Assembly (NCBI GenBank): GCA_000499405.2
Contig: HG738138.1
Coordinates: 3,646,368-3,710,367, forward strand
Direction of reading: 5' to 3'
Source of the DNA: Onchocerca volvulus
Lineage: Eukaryota; Nematoda; Chromadorea; Rhabditida; Onchocercidae
Length of the DNA: 64,000 nt
Below, piece by piece: positions 1 to 10,975 of this stretch. The position numbers and the translations under genes are program-made. Position 1 is the stretch's first letter; every line of letters starts with the position of its first letter. The notes below the pieces were generated by a model. That model saw nothing but the letters and a program-made list of their open reading frames with translations, did no database searches and was not told the DNA's origin.

Positions 1-387
1 TTATATCGCTTGATTTTCTTCATCTTATTTTTAAAATTATCATTTCTAATGATATAAAAAAATACTATCCATAGACAATGCCTGATGAGTACAGAATCAT
101 TGTAATCACTCTCACATCAAAGTTTCTGTTATTGTTGCTATTCAGGTTAGCAACAAAGATTTATATTACTGTTAAGTCCAAATACAAGAATGCATTACAT
201 ATTTAGCACCTCATCGGATCTTGATAATTCAGTGAGCTGAAAAGTAAATTTTGTATATGTGGATGTGTTACAAAAACTATATCTGAGTAGCGATATAGAC
301 TGATTACTTCTATTCACGATCATCTGGAGAAAGCATATGTGAAAATCGTTTTCTAAGCTTTTATTTTATACACTTCTTTATTTATAG
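1..387 (+). other. intron, or upstream part of unc-31, no exon recognised
   Basis: This AT-rich stretch comes before the first exon I can recognise. It ends in a normal acceptor (TTTATAG at 381-387). I found no segment that continues the CAPS protein upstream with a usable phase, so it is most likely the intron preceding the exon at 388. A small CAPS exon here cannot be excluded. Confidence 0.5.
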
Positions 388-3138
388 CTCATCTCAGAAA
401 TGGCATTTTTCATACAAAATTGATCCAGCAGTTCTCAACTAAAGTGGTACGTTATGTCGACTTGATGGAGCAATCAATAGCGCAGTCTATCGAGAGGGGT
501 TTCTCACGAGAAAGATGGGGAGTTCGCAAGTAAGCTTGTAATTTTTTGTTTATGAAAAAACGTGTTTTGATTTAACGTATTGACATAACTTCAACTTGAT
601 ATCTGTTGTATTTCTTGCATCTATCAAACACCCAAATATAATTTCATATATTTAAAATTCTTTTAGAGATGGTTGTGCAACATCTGAAGATACTTACTGG
701 AAACTAGATGCTTTACAATTTTTCATACATGATTTGAATTGGCCGGAAGAAGAGTTTTCGAAATATTTGCAAATTAGAATGAAAGCCTTAGCAAGTGAAA
801 TGATCAGCAAATGCACCAATTGGTATGTTTTAAGCTGGGCAAAAATAGCTAACATGATTTTGATATGCTTTATTCTGCTACAATAATTTGAATTGTTTCA
901 GTACTTACCAATATTTTGATTCGTACATGCAACGCGCGCGAAAATCAACAGATTATATTCTGCCTTCAGAAGTTTGCGTTATGATCAACGTAATCTTCTC
1001 ATCGAAATCTCGAGCGGCTAAAATGGCAATAGATTCGGGAGAAGTGTGTTTATCTATTTTATTCAGTAAATAAATAAGTTGAAATCCTTTATTGAACACT
1101 GGCAACTTTGCATGTTCTTCAGTCGACTGAATCGACAAAACAGCTCACAGATATTTTTTTTACTTCCAAAAATCCAGTATTAAAATTTTGAATCAAATCA
1201 GTTCACAAGTCTATCCATCTAATTTTCGCTATACGTAGGTTTTTCAGTTAATTAGGTAAGGCAGGTTGTGTGAATCAGAATCTTTTTTATGGATCATTTT
1301 TATAAGGGACATTGGGAGTTTTATTTTCAATAAATTTTTTGTGAAAGTTTTGAGTAGTTGCTGTTCTTTCCTTCGTTTTGGACTTTAACAGATAAAGAAA
1401 TCTTATTTTGACTTTCATCATCAATTTTTATTTTTAGTACAAATATCAATCGAAATTGGATGAAACCTTGGACACTATGCTGAAAGATATGGAAACATGT
1501 ATTGAAGACAAGGTACAATCTTGGTTCATAACGTAAAGTATTTACAAAATTTTATGAATGCAGAGAAATAATTTTCAGCAGTCAGACCAACAAGTAGATT
1601 ACGAAACGATTCATTCAGTATTCTGAGCTTCCTTCTGGATCCACTTATAGTCATAACTGATGTAATTGATTGGACTACAGAAGATCTTAAATTGATGGCA
1701 AAATTTTGACAGTTCACCCTTTTTTTTTTCTTTGAGATCCAATCTAATAAATAAAAAAAATTTATTTTAAATAACTAAAATGTAATATGATTGTTTTAGC
1801 TATTGTCTGTTTTGGAATATGTTCTCTCCCGATTGGCTCGTTATGACGAGGGAAATCCGATCGGCGCGATTCTCTCCATTGCAGTATATTTTTGCAATTC
1901 AATTTTACTAAAACTTTTTTGCCAGAAATTTTGTGGTAAATTTACATTTTTTTCCGAGAATTATTTTAGCCAAAGCCGACAACCATCTTCAACAAAATGA
2001 AAAATATAGTTGGTGATCAAGGAATTGTTGGTAATTTGACGGGTAGCGTTGCATCACCGCCACAAAACGCGGTATTTTTGTGAAATTATATTTTATACGT
2101 CTGTGAAATGCACAAATTTTAAAGGAAAATGGAGAAGCTATCCTTTGTTTTATAAGTTAGAATTATTCAGTTTCAGAAACCGATTGTAAGTCAACCTCAA
2201 AACTCAGGTCATTATGGACATTCTTATGTAAATTTCATGCGGGTATGTACGGAACAGTTGAGGCAGGTTGTAATCGACGAGCTATGGGTAAATGCTCTAT
2301 TTGAAGTAAGTCATTTAATTTCTTCACTTTACGAAGGCAAAAATTGGTGGCAGGAATATGGCAAGGAAATTGGGGCAAAATGTATAAAACAAATACTTAA
2401 TAAATTTTTCTGATTTGAGCAAGTAAATTACCTTCTTATTGGAAGATTTTTGCAGCTATAATGAAGACAAAAAGACTTATTTTTGCTAACCTATCAGCTG
2501 TGGAGTTTTTGAGAAGGAATTTTTTAAATATGGATCTTGGTGACTGGAATATGGTTTTTTTTATTTTTTTATTTTTTTTTTAGCATTGGTACGAGGGGCA
2601 GATGAAAATGATTAATGACTGGCTGACCGAGAGGCTCCAGCAGTCCCTCTCGCCGTATCAGTTAACGTGTCTTTCTTTCATGGTCAAGGTAAAGTTAATT
2701 GAACAATAGATATTAGTTCTCAATTTTTTTTCTCTTATCAGGATTAGTAGTTAATAATTAACGGTATACTATTTTTGCGATAAATGAACATGTCACTTGT
2801 AGTCTTTTTGACTTTTGCAATACGACTATTGAAGCAAAACACTGGCGAATATGATCTACATGAAATTCATTACTACGTGTAATAATTTCTAGAAAATATA
2901 TTCCGATTCGGAGTTACAAGGTGTTGATGATGAACGACTCAATAGCAAAATTTATCAGTCGATAACGAGAAGGCTGCAAATTGAAGAGGCAAACTGTGCA
3001 TTGAATGACAATGCTTCCGGGCATGCAAACACATCGATCAGCAATCATGCACTTATCGATAACGCCACTCAAGCAGTTACGAATGTCAGTAGTTTGGTGG
3101 AGGGCGCCAGTGCCAAAATGTTTTCTCTTTTCAAATAA
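388..3138 (+). CDS. unc-31: CAPS / UNC-31 C-terminal part (calcium-dependent activator protein for secretion), 5'-truncated by window
   Basis: CAPS primes dense-core vesicles for calcium-triggered release of neuropeptides and amines, working with SNAREs at the presynaptic membrane. Nine exons are visible: 388-529, 667-822, 902-1043, 1438-1512, 1800-1883, 1970-2071, 2177-2305, 2584-2688 and 2893-3138 (TAA). All phases join, giving about 392 residues. They correspond to the end of the MUN domain and the C-terminal tail of animal CAPS. Diagnostic stretches are [65 protein letters not shown] and [18 protein letters not shown]. The N-terminal C2 and PH domains must lie left of the window. The tail after the RRLQIEEA block is Asn/Ser/Ala-rich, where vertebrate CAPS has an acidic tail (family knowledge). 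An AATAAA at 3797 could serve polyadenylation. The gene converges on the transporter gene ending at 4121. The family call rests on remembered CAPS sequence, but the match is long. Confidence 0.93.
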
Positions 3139-4120
3139 ATTGGTTATGAAGATGTAAAAATTGATTTGAATAATTCGCTTAAACTAGTAACAAGAAAGTT
3201 TGTCAGCTTCAGAATTCTTTCAATTTTGGGCCATAAAAAGCATGAATACAACTGGGTTATCATTGTTACTAGGAATTCCTTGGTCAACTAAAGAACTGAA
3301 CACATGGATTAAGAGGAGTAATAGGATTGAATACTGAGGTGGATTTGGGATATCGTCCGCCTCTTCAACTTGATGATAACACTAATATCATCAGCTCAGT
3401 GTAGCCTTCGAATTGACGTAACAAAATTTCTGCACAATCACTCCGCCATCAGCCAAACACTGTTATGCAAAAGAGGGAGGCATTAGATAGAGTGTTACAA
3501 GAATGAAATACTTTGTATGGGAGCAAGCCTCTACTTAAACATGATGTTTCCGTTGAAATCAGTAACTTTCCTTTTACTGGTTAAAAGAGGAGGTAACTCC
3601 TCTTCTCATAAATTATGAATGGTCTTCGACTATTTCGACAATATTTCGAAAAGTCGTCTTGGTCCGACAGCGTCTGCATATCTCAAATGCGTTTATTACA
3701 AACCTTATTTTTCTTAAAATGCATCATCACCATCTATCCTCCAACGATTTAATTTTATTCCACGTAAATATATATGAATTCTAGCGATAATAGCTAAATA
3801 AAGATGTAAAAGACATGAGATGAAATAAACACTATAAGAGCAAATTTACAGAATTACTAAAGGAATGGATAAGTGTTACCAAGTTAGTTTGATTTCCAAG
3901 TCAAAATCACCAAAGCAAGCTTGTAAGGATGACAAGCAAATGATTCCTAATGAAATGAAACGGTCATTTAAAAAACATTTGATCGGAATAATTATAATCA
4001 TGAATGGATGGAATGGAAGCCAAAATACCTGACCTCGGAAAGTATGGAAATGACGATGACACATCTCACACAACAAAGGATGTCAAAAATGGAAAGTGAA
4101 GCAGTGGAATCATGCATGTC
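3139..4120. other. convergent 3' intergenic region / 3' UTRs
   Basis: This lies between the stop codons of unc-31 (plus) and the MFS transporter (minus). I see no coding exon. It probably holds both 3' UTRs. One AATAAA (3797-3802) suits the plus strand. The segment 3240-3480 is somewhat richer in GC than its surroundings but has no supported frame. Confidence 0.6.
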
Positions 4121-7100
4121 TTATTTATAGCATCTATCTATAAGTTCATTCAGTGAACTATCTTCGGCAGAAGAATCACTATCAGAAATATCAAATCTAC
4201 CATCACTTTTGTCCACCAAAACTACGTAGTCACCGTTCCGTATTTTGCTCTGTCCAGCGGTTTCGCGGTTGACTTCTGAATTTGCACAACTTGAGAATTG
4301 CTTTATGGCATTAAGACGTATTGTAACCCTGACAGTACGTATAACCATAATCAGTGCAATGTAGGCAAAGAGAAATGAAACACAAACGACTACAAAAAGC
4401 ACTACTGCTGTAGAACAAATATAAATGGAGAAAGTAATAATACAAGGAAAAATGAGGCCTCCGAGGGATATACCGATAGCATATAGTAGACTTAGTGAGA
4501 GATAGCTTGATAATTCCTGTTCAGCTAGCCAACAAAATAAGAAAGGTGACAACGGTCCCAAAGATAAGCCTGCAATATTAAATTCGTGCATCATTTAAAT
4601 ATTTAGCAATTGCCTTTCCCACAGCCTTTTTAGTAGTGTGCATCTACAGTGGCACTTTCTTGGCTCATGAAATAAAATACGACTCAGTAAATAGAAAAAC
4701 TGAAATTTTGGGATTGAAACTAACCTAAAATAAACATTGTGCAAAGTACAGCAAAAAGTGAACGCGCACTTGCAGCAACATATCCAGCAACTGCTGCAGA
4801 AAAAAACACGAAATTTGACAAGCGACCGATGTTAATAAATTTAGTCCTACAACATATCTGATTTAAGTCAGACATTAGAAATGCAGTAAAGATGCTTTCA
4901 TAAATGCAAAGGATTGATTAAAGACTGTTTATCGAAATATGAACTTAAAAACTCACATTAATACGAATAGCACCCTCACTGTAACAATGCCGAGCCAGAA
5001 AGCTGATGTAAGAAAAAGACCATTTCGTTGAGAAAAACTTAATTCTGGTCTGAATAAAGCATAGAAAGTCAAGCTTTCTCCAACAACTCGTTCGATACCA
5101 CCCGCCAACAAAAAAAACAAGACAGAATAAGTACGCCATGAAATTGCCATTTTCTTCAAATCCGTAAATAGATTTGGAGACGCCTAAAGCCACGAAATAT
5201 ATTTTATAGATGTTGCAAATAAAAGAGGAAATTCTAATCTCTTAAACAAAAAACGCAATTTAATTCAGAATATTCTGCACAGATGCACAACAGTTTTAAG
5301 CATCGCAAAGAATTTACGTAAGGCACCAAAATTGTGAAGAGAAGTACTACGAGGTTCGCAATCACTTTTCTCCTCTCACCTCTTCCAGCAAATAGTTCAA
5401 CTAAACACATCTTCAATAAATTCCTTTTAACAGTTGTTACAAGGCTAGATTTCCAGTATGATATTCCTGATTTATGTTAACCAAAGTTACTAGAAACTTG
5501 CAAAACAAAACAAAATTGATTACAAAACATCAACAAAAGCCATATAAAACTTGCAGAAAGTTCTTTAATACAACCTCTACGATTTGCAAACTGGATACTT
5601 TGATAGAATTGCCATTACAGATAGAAGCAATGAAACATAATGATAAATAGCAGAGACCCAAAAATGTCGCCAGGGCATACACTATATGAAAATTTTGAAA
5701 TGGACCAAACTGAAATACACGATATATGCCACAATAAATATGAAATGAAAGTGAAGAAAAATAGACTTACTTCCTGTTCTAAACTCTCCAACATCCAGAA
5801 ATTTTTGAGTGGTATGGTGCCAACATTCCAGTTCAGTCCCGAAAATGAAAAAGATACATCACTGAATATGAAATTAGCAGTAACACTGTTTGTTTTTGTC
5901 AGAGAATAAAATACGCCGGCTGTGTTACTAACGGTTATCGTTTCGGTTTGATCCATGCTTCTTGCAGTTCCTTTATCATTTTTTCCCAGATAAGGAAATG
6001 ATGATGTATGGAAGATACTACTAACATAAGCGGCACTTGTATTAGAATGCGCAAAGTTATTTTGATTTCGTGTGGGTTCTTGAACACCGGAATATCTAAA
6101 CGACGACTTCATTTAATTCCACAGCAATTGACAGCTCTGCTGAATTTTTGGTTCGGGGAAAAAAAATCTTAGTGCTTCATTCCCCTGCTAAATTAGTTGC
6201 AAATTCTAATAAGAAATTCAAGTTCCAATAATAAACTTACTCGTTGGAATATAAAGAACCATTTGTGACCAAACTCTGTCTTTCTTCCTTGGATTTCATA
6301 CGTTCTATAGCCTCTTTTCGTTTTTGCACATTTTCTTGAGTTTTAGGTTCTGCAATCAATTCAACTCCAACAACATGGTCAGGCCTTAAACACAATTAAA
6401 ACCAGAATGTGAATTAATATACACACAACAAAGGCTACAATACATCAGTTCTTTATTCTCCTTTCTCAAGCAAATTTAGAAAAAAACAAAAGGACCAATA
6501 TTTCTAAAATTTTCAGAATACGAGTTTTAGAGCCATAATCCAAAAAAAAAAAAAAACCTTAATCCAATCTCCTAAATGAGGAAAGATCTTTTAGAAAAGA
6601 TCACTATCCCATGCAATCTTGATGCTAGAGGTTATAGAATTAAATATGTATAAGAAATCCTAACATAAAAATTGCCTCAAAGACTTTGAAGTGGCCAATT
6701 CGTTTGAAATACTGGATTTAAAGAATATATCATCGCCAGACTGTTCCGATAACAAATTCATTTCCCGCTTCATAAGCAAATGATTATTAAACACATTATG
6801 ATTATCTGGCAATTTACTGAAATGTGAATATGGAACAGCAGCACCAGAAAGGATGAAAGTACTTAATAGTGACATTAGAAATATTCCAGCTGCAAAGAGT
6901 GCATGCATAGCAAATACTGCTCGCGTTCCAAAATCACTCTCACACAAAATTATCAGACCACCTGGAAAAGTGAAGGGAAACATATCATGAAAATATATGA
7001 TCATAAAAAAGGTTTTATCATCGGACTGTACATCATTACCGATTACCGAGTATATTTCGGCATATTATGAAAGAAATAAAATAGCACAACACAAACCTCT

Positions 7101-8354
7101 AAAAATTGTCCCGTGAAAACACCCCGATATGAGCGAATACAAGTAAGCAATCAATGCAGTTTTAGAAAATCCTAATAAAGCCGTAATTATGATTGTTCCA
7201 AATAATGAAAAGAGTAACAACAATATTGGATTCATCCATGAAAACAATCGACTCACTAAAACAATTAAAAAATACTTTTTTTTTTAAATAAAAAGTTTTT
7301 GCAAGCGAAATTGCAAATGTCGATTTAGAACTTAATTAAAAATATGGAAATTGCTAGAATTTTAAAGAAAAAGTTACCAATGGAGCATCCTACGAGAAAC
7401 CCAAAAGCTGTAATACATAAAAAAAAAACGACAAACAAGGAATTACTGGCATAAATATTGACAATCATGTTCGGCATTGTGATGCCTTGAACAGAAGTTG
7501 AAATACCCTGCAAAGTATCATACCGATACCATGAAAATTACATTAATACTGCAACTGTAAAACAATAAGCTAGTCGACAACTTCAGAAAGATCGCAGCTG
7601 TGAATTCTGTAATCGCAAATGAGCAATTGGAGGAAGTATATACAGACACCTTCCTCTGGAAACACTAATTCCTCAACTTTTATGATTCGCTACAAGAGTT
7701 AGCGTTAATGCTTTTATGTTTTACTTCACATTTTAAAAAGATAATTTACTAGTGCAATGAATAAAAAAGAGAGGAGCACATCTCGCCAGGTAATTTCATT
7801 ACTTCTTCGCCTCATAATTGTTTTTTGCTGCTGAGCGCTTCCCAATAATCTGTTCTATAATGAAAAAGTTGACGTTTATGTCTAAAAAATAGTCGTTATC
7901 ACAAATCTCAGCATGCTTTATTTCCTGATTAATTGACAGTCTAAAAGCTTCGAACTCAAAATCTATAGAATGGCGGTAATCGTAATCAGCTCTGATGTAT
8001 CCAAAATGTAAACCAAACTTTTTTCTTTTATCGGAAAAACACTCACATAAACAATATTTGAGTCATTTTCCTCATCGTCTGTAGATGTGCAAATTTCATC
8101 AGCCTTTGAATTCCGAAACATAAATCCAAACGACATCCTCTTCTTTTTTAAATCATTGTGCTGACTTTCCTGACTTGACGTTAGCACTGGAAAAAAAAAT
8201 AGATATAATAAAGAACATAATAAAAAGCAGCAAAATGAATATAACAAAATAACAAACAAAACTGCATCATGCCGATCTTAATAAACGTTTCACATTTCCA
8301 TACTCACCACCATAAAGTAATAGAAAGAAACAATCCTCACCATTATCCATGTCT
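4121..8354 (-). CDS. major facilitator superfamily transporter, MFSD4 / NaGLT1-like
   Basis: This is a multi-pass membrane carrier resembling vertebrate MFSD4A/B (MFSD4B is the Na+-dependent glucose transporter NaGLT1); the substrate here is unknown. Exons on the minus strand, 5' to 3': 8350-8308, 8186-8047, 7830-7750, 7507-7378, 7255-7097, 6961 to about 6672, about 6384-6241, 6095-5771, 5183-4957, 4846-4725 and 4569-4121 (TAA). The total is about 700 aa. Family-like segments are ITWRDVLLSFLFIALGIST (TM1), FRGGLIILCESDFGTRAVF followed by MHALFAAGIFL (compare the family's GGNVLIL...MQALHF), LLAGGIERVVGESLTFYALF (TM7) and the last helix pair after LGLSLGPLSPFLFCW. A Ser/Thr/Asn-rich loop of roughly 190 residues separates TM6 from TM7, and the tail is acidic and Ser-rich. 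I chose the ATG at 8350 because it lies 4 nt after a good acceptor (GTACAG) and opens the only frame that joins the next exon. The exon 6/7 splice (K|P or R|P junction, weak GT or GC donor) is unresolved. Confidence 0.82.
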
Positions 8355-8672
8355 CTGTACATGCAAAACAAAGTCTCTACACCCCTGGTTGAATTTATAG
8401 GCTTCTTGAAAATGGAATTATTTTACATATTACTATGCTAAAATTTGATTACAGCTGCCACCATAATCTTATATTTGCAATGATTGTACATAACAAGAAA
8501 ATATCCGCTGCAAACCATAGATTCCAAACTTCCCGGCATGTTTCGAAGTATATTACAAACAGGGTTAAGTGTGCGAATAAATTCCTATATCTCTTATTCA
8601 AAAACATCGACCGATGGGATGTTTCTACAGATATGATTCTAAAACACAGATAATTATATGAAGATTACTCAC

Positions 8673-9015
8673 CGCCTAATTTGGACAAAATTTCTGCTTC
8701 CTCATTGACAAGTAACATCGCAATGATCTGCACAGCAAGATCTACAATGAAAGATAAGATTAGATGGGATACAAAAATCCGCAAAGAATCGGCAGAACAG
8801 ATATTATGAATTATGAGAAAATGAAAAATACGAGTTCAGATTCGAAATATATGGGCAAGAAAGATCTCCAAGTACATATCGTAGCTGCTTTCAACAGTGA
8901 CAGAAAGCGTTATAGCATAATCATATTTCTTAACAATCTGCTTGAATAGAGCTGGACTTTACCAAATGCAATGCTCACTGCCAAAAAACTTGAAAGAATA
9001 CAAGTAAAATAATTA
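8673..9015 (-). other. possible upstream exons (hydrophobic), unassigned
   Basis: Two short minus-strand segments, 9015-8963 and 8741-8673, are bounded by good acceptors (CTTACAG, CATTGTAG) and donors (GGTAAAG, GGTGAGT). They join in phase to encode a hydrophobic stretch beginning NYFTCILSSFLAVSIAF and ending NEEAEILSKLG. Their exit phase fits the exon at 8354-8308 only in a different frame from the transporter. They could therefore be alternative 5' exons, a small separate gene, or chance. I do not recognise the peptide. Confidence 0.25.
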
Positions 9016-9604
9016 CTGTAAGAATTATGATCAAAATAGTGACGTTGCCACAATAATGCAGCTATGCAGAGAGACCGAGAATAACGAAATAGCGATGTCT
9101 GTCGTCATAAATGGAAGAAATGATTAATCCAGCTTCATTGTAAGGTACTTCCATAGAATATTATTTCTTTAAAGAAAAATATTATAAACAACTGTTGAAA
9201 TTATTTGAAAAATTATTGCAAATTATGATGTCAGCGCCTTTCCGCATAATTCTATTATATGTGCATGTGCACTCACGGTCATTATTTCATTATGCGATAA
9301 CTCCGCAAAATGTACTAAATCGCGACAAAAAGAGGCTATATAAACTTACATCAATGTGACAATGCAGAACACCAAATGTCCCCTTCCCTTCTTTTCTCCT
9401 TACTATCATCATACGCAGTAAGCATCAAAGATTGAAACTAGATTTGTTCATAATAAAACTTGGCGAGTAGCCAAAAGTTATCGTCTCTCATTGTTATAAG
9501 GAGAGATGTGGGTAGGAGAAAGGAAGGTTTATTGATCCGATAGTGTAAAATGGAACAAATAGAGATGCGACAGGCAATTCTCTACTGAACATTGCACTGC
9601 TTCA

Positions 9605-9672
9605 TTGTGTGTGTTGGCGATCAATGTGTGTGTGCATGTGGGTATGTGTGTATGTGTGTCTGTGTGTCTGTG
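9605..9672. repeat. (TG)n-rich microsatellite
   Basis: An imperfect run of TG dinucleotides is interspersed with CA, TA and TC steps. Frames across it are artefacts of the repeat. Confidence 0.8.
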
Positions 9673-10408
9673 TCGTAGTGACGGCACCCTTTCATCTTCA
9701 TATTATACCGAGCAATACTTTTTGGTTAGAGTCATCGTTGGCATATGTGTTGGAGTTACGAAATTAAGTGAATGCATGCATGTGAGCAGCACAAGATTAT
9801 TGATCTTCCCGCTTTTCATCTGGGATACCAGAAAGGTATGATATGATATCTTTATTCGATGAGAGATGATCATCTCTCGTTGCAAATGATAATCAGACAA
9901 TCAACAAGGAAGCAAGCTTGCTCTTAGCAGCTAAGTTTTTAAATGGGCTTCATTTTACTGGACATATTTAGCTTCATACGCAGGACACTCGATGATGAAA
10001 ATTCCCACCAACAGATATTTCTTTTTATAAATTCGCATTTTTACTGCTTTGATTGATCATTGATCCCGAAATGATAAGATTTTATGAACGTAGATGTGTG
10101 TTAACGAAGTAATTGATAGTTGAAGAAGCATGTATCATACATGGAAAACTGATAAATGATTTATCAGTACAGCTTTATTGCTGTAATGATCAAGGGACAT
10201 CCTTTAAATCAGTTTAAAAATAAAACGTTTATCTCAAGGTCAACTTGCAGAATTACATACATCTAGGATGAATAATGCATATCTTCAGGAAACGATTATT
10301 TTTCCGCATATAATAATACACATGTAGCAGCCGTTTACTGGCTTTGATTTAGCATTGCTTAAATATTATTTATATGGAGCTGTAAGTTAAAGTTTATAAA
10401 GTTCCATA

Positions 10409-10442
10409 TTTGTCCTTTCAAGCTAAAGGCTTGAAAGACAAA
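10409..10442. repeat. short inverted repeat (hairpin)
   Basis: TTTGTC(C)TTTCAAGC at 10409-10423 is followed after 5 nt by GCTTGAAAGACAAA at 10429-10442. The arms are complementary with one bulged base, giving a stem of about 14 bp. It lies in non-coding DNA and its function is unknown. Confidence 0.75.
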
Positions 10443-10951
10443 TTTATATCTCTGTTTGTTTATATCTATATGTCAACCTGCTAAGTATCGGAAGAAGTGA
10501 ATGATCAGCTGATGAGCAAATCACATTCAAATCATATCAATATGATAATTATTTCGATCCGCCTTATTTTTCAAATTTCTCATGAAATAATTCTAGTAAG
10601 GATTATGTAAAAGTCATACATTAGATAAAAAATGACTGTCTCCTCCTATATTTGTTTTGTTTTGTAACTATTTTTGATGTTACTTTTCGTACTTTAAGTG
10701 CAATCTATCTTCCTTTTGTTTTGCTTTGCCGTCTCTTGAAATGATATTTCTGCACATTTGAATTCTCAATGTATCAAAAAGACATGAAAGCAGACAAAAT
10801 GACTTTTATCAATTAATTTCTATTCATTCAGACTCCATTTTATTCCTCCTTTGACAAATAAGCAAGTTATCGGTTCACAAATCAAGCATGTTATGTTTGA
10901 AAACTTCTATCAATTGTCAGGCCTCACTATCTTTATTTTTCCTCTATCTTC

Positions 10952-10975
10952 CTCTCTCTCTCTCTCTCTCTCTCC
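10952..10975. repeat. (CT)n microsatellite
   Basis: A nearly pure run of about 12 CT repeats in intergenic DNA. Confidence 0.9.

Noticed and set aside
5234..5416. Minus-strand hydrophobic frame (LVELFAGRGERRKVIANLVV) as a transporter exon
   Set aside because: It needs a weak acceptor. Exon 6095-5771 joins 5183-4957 in phase without it, giving the expected order loop then TM7.
7803..8013. Minus-strand open frame ending IEQIIGKRSAAKNNYEAKK
   Set aside because: It would need a 29-nt intron and would overlap the better-supported exon 7830-7750, which joins in phase and leads directly into TM1 of the transporter.
7963..8259. Minus-strand 98-codon frame starting with a hydrophobic stretch
   Set aside because: The hydrophobic first part is an intron: a strong acceptor (TTTTTTTTTCCAG) precedes 8186, and a GTGAGT donor ends the exon at 8047. 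Only the middle part is coding.
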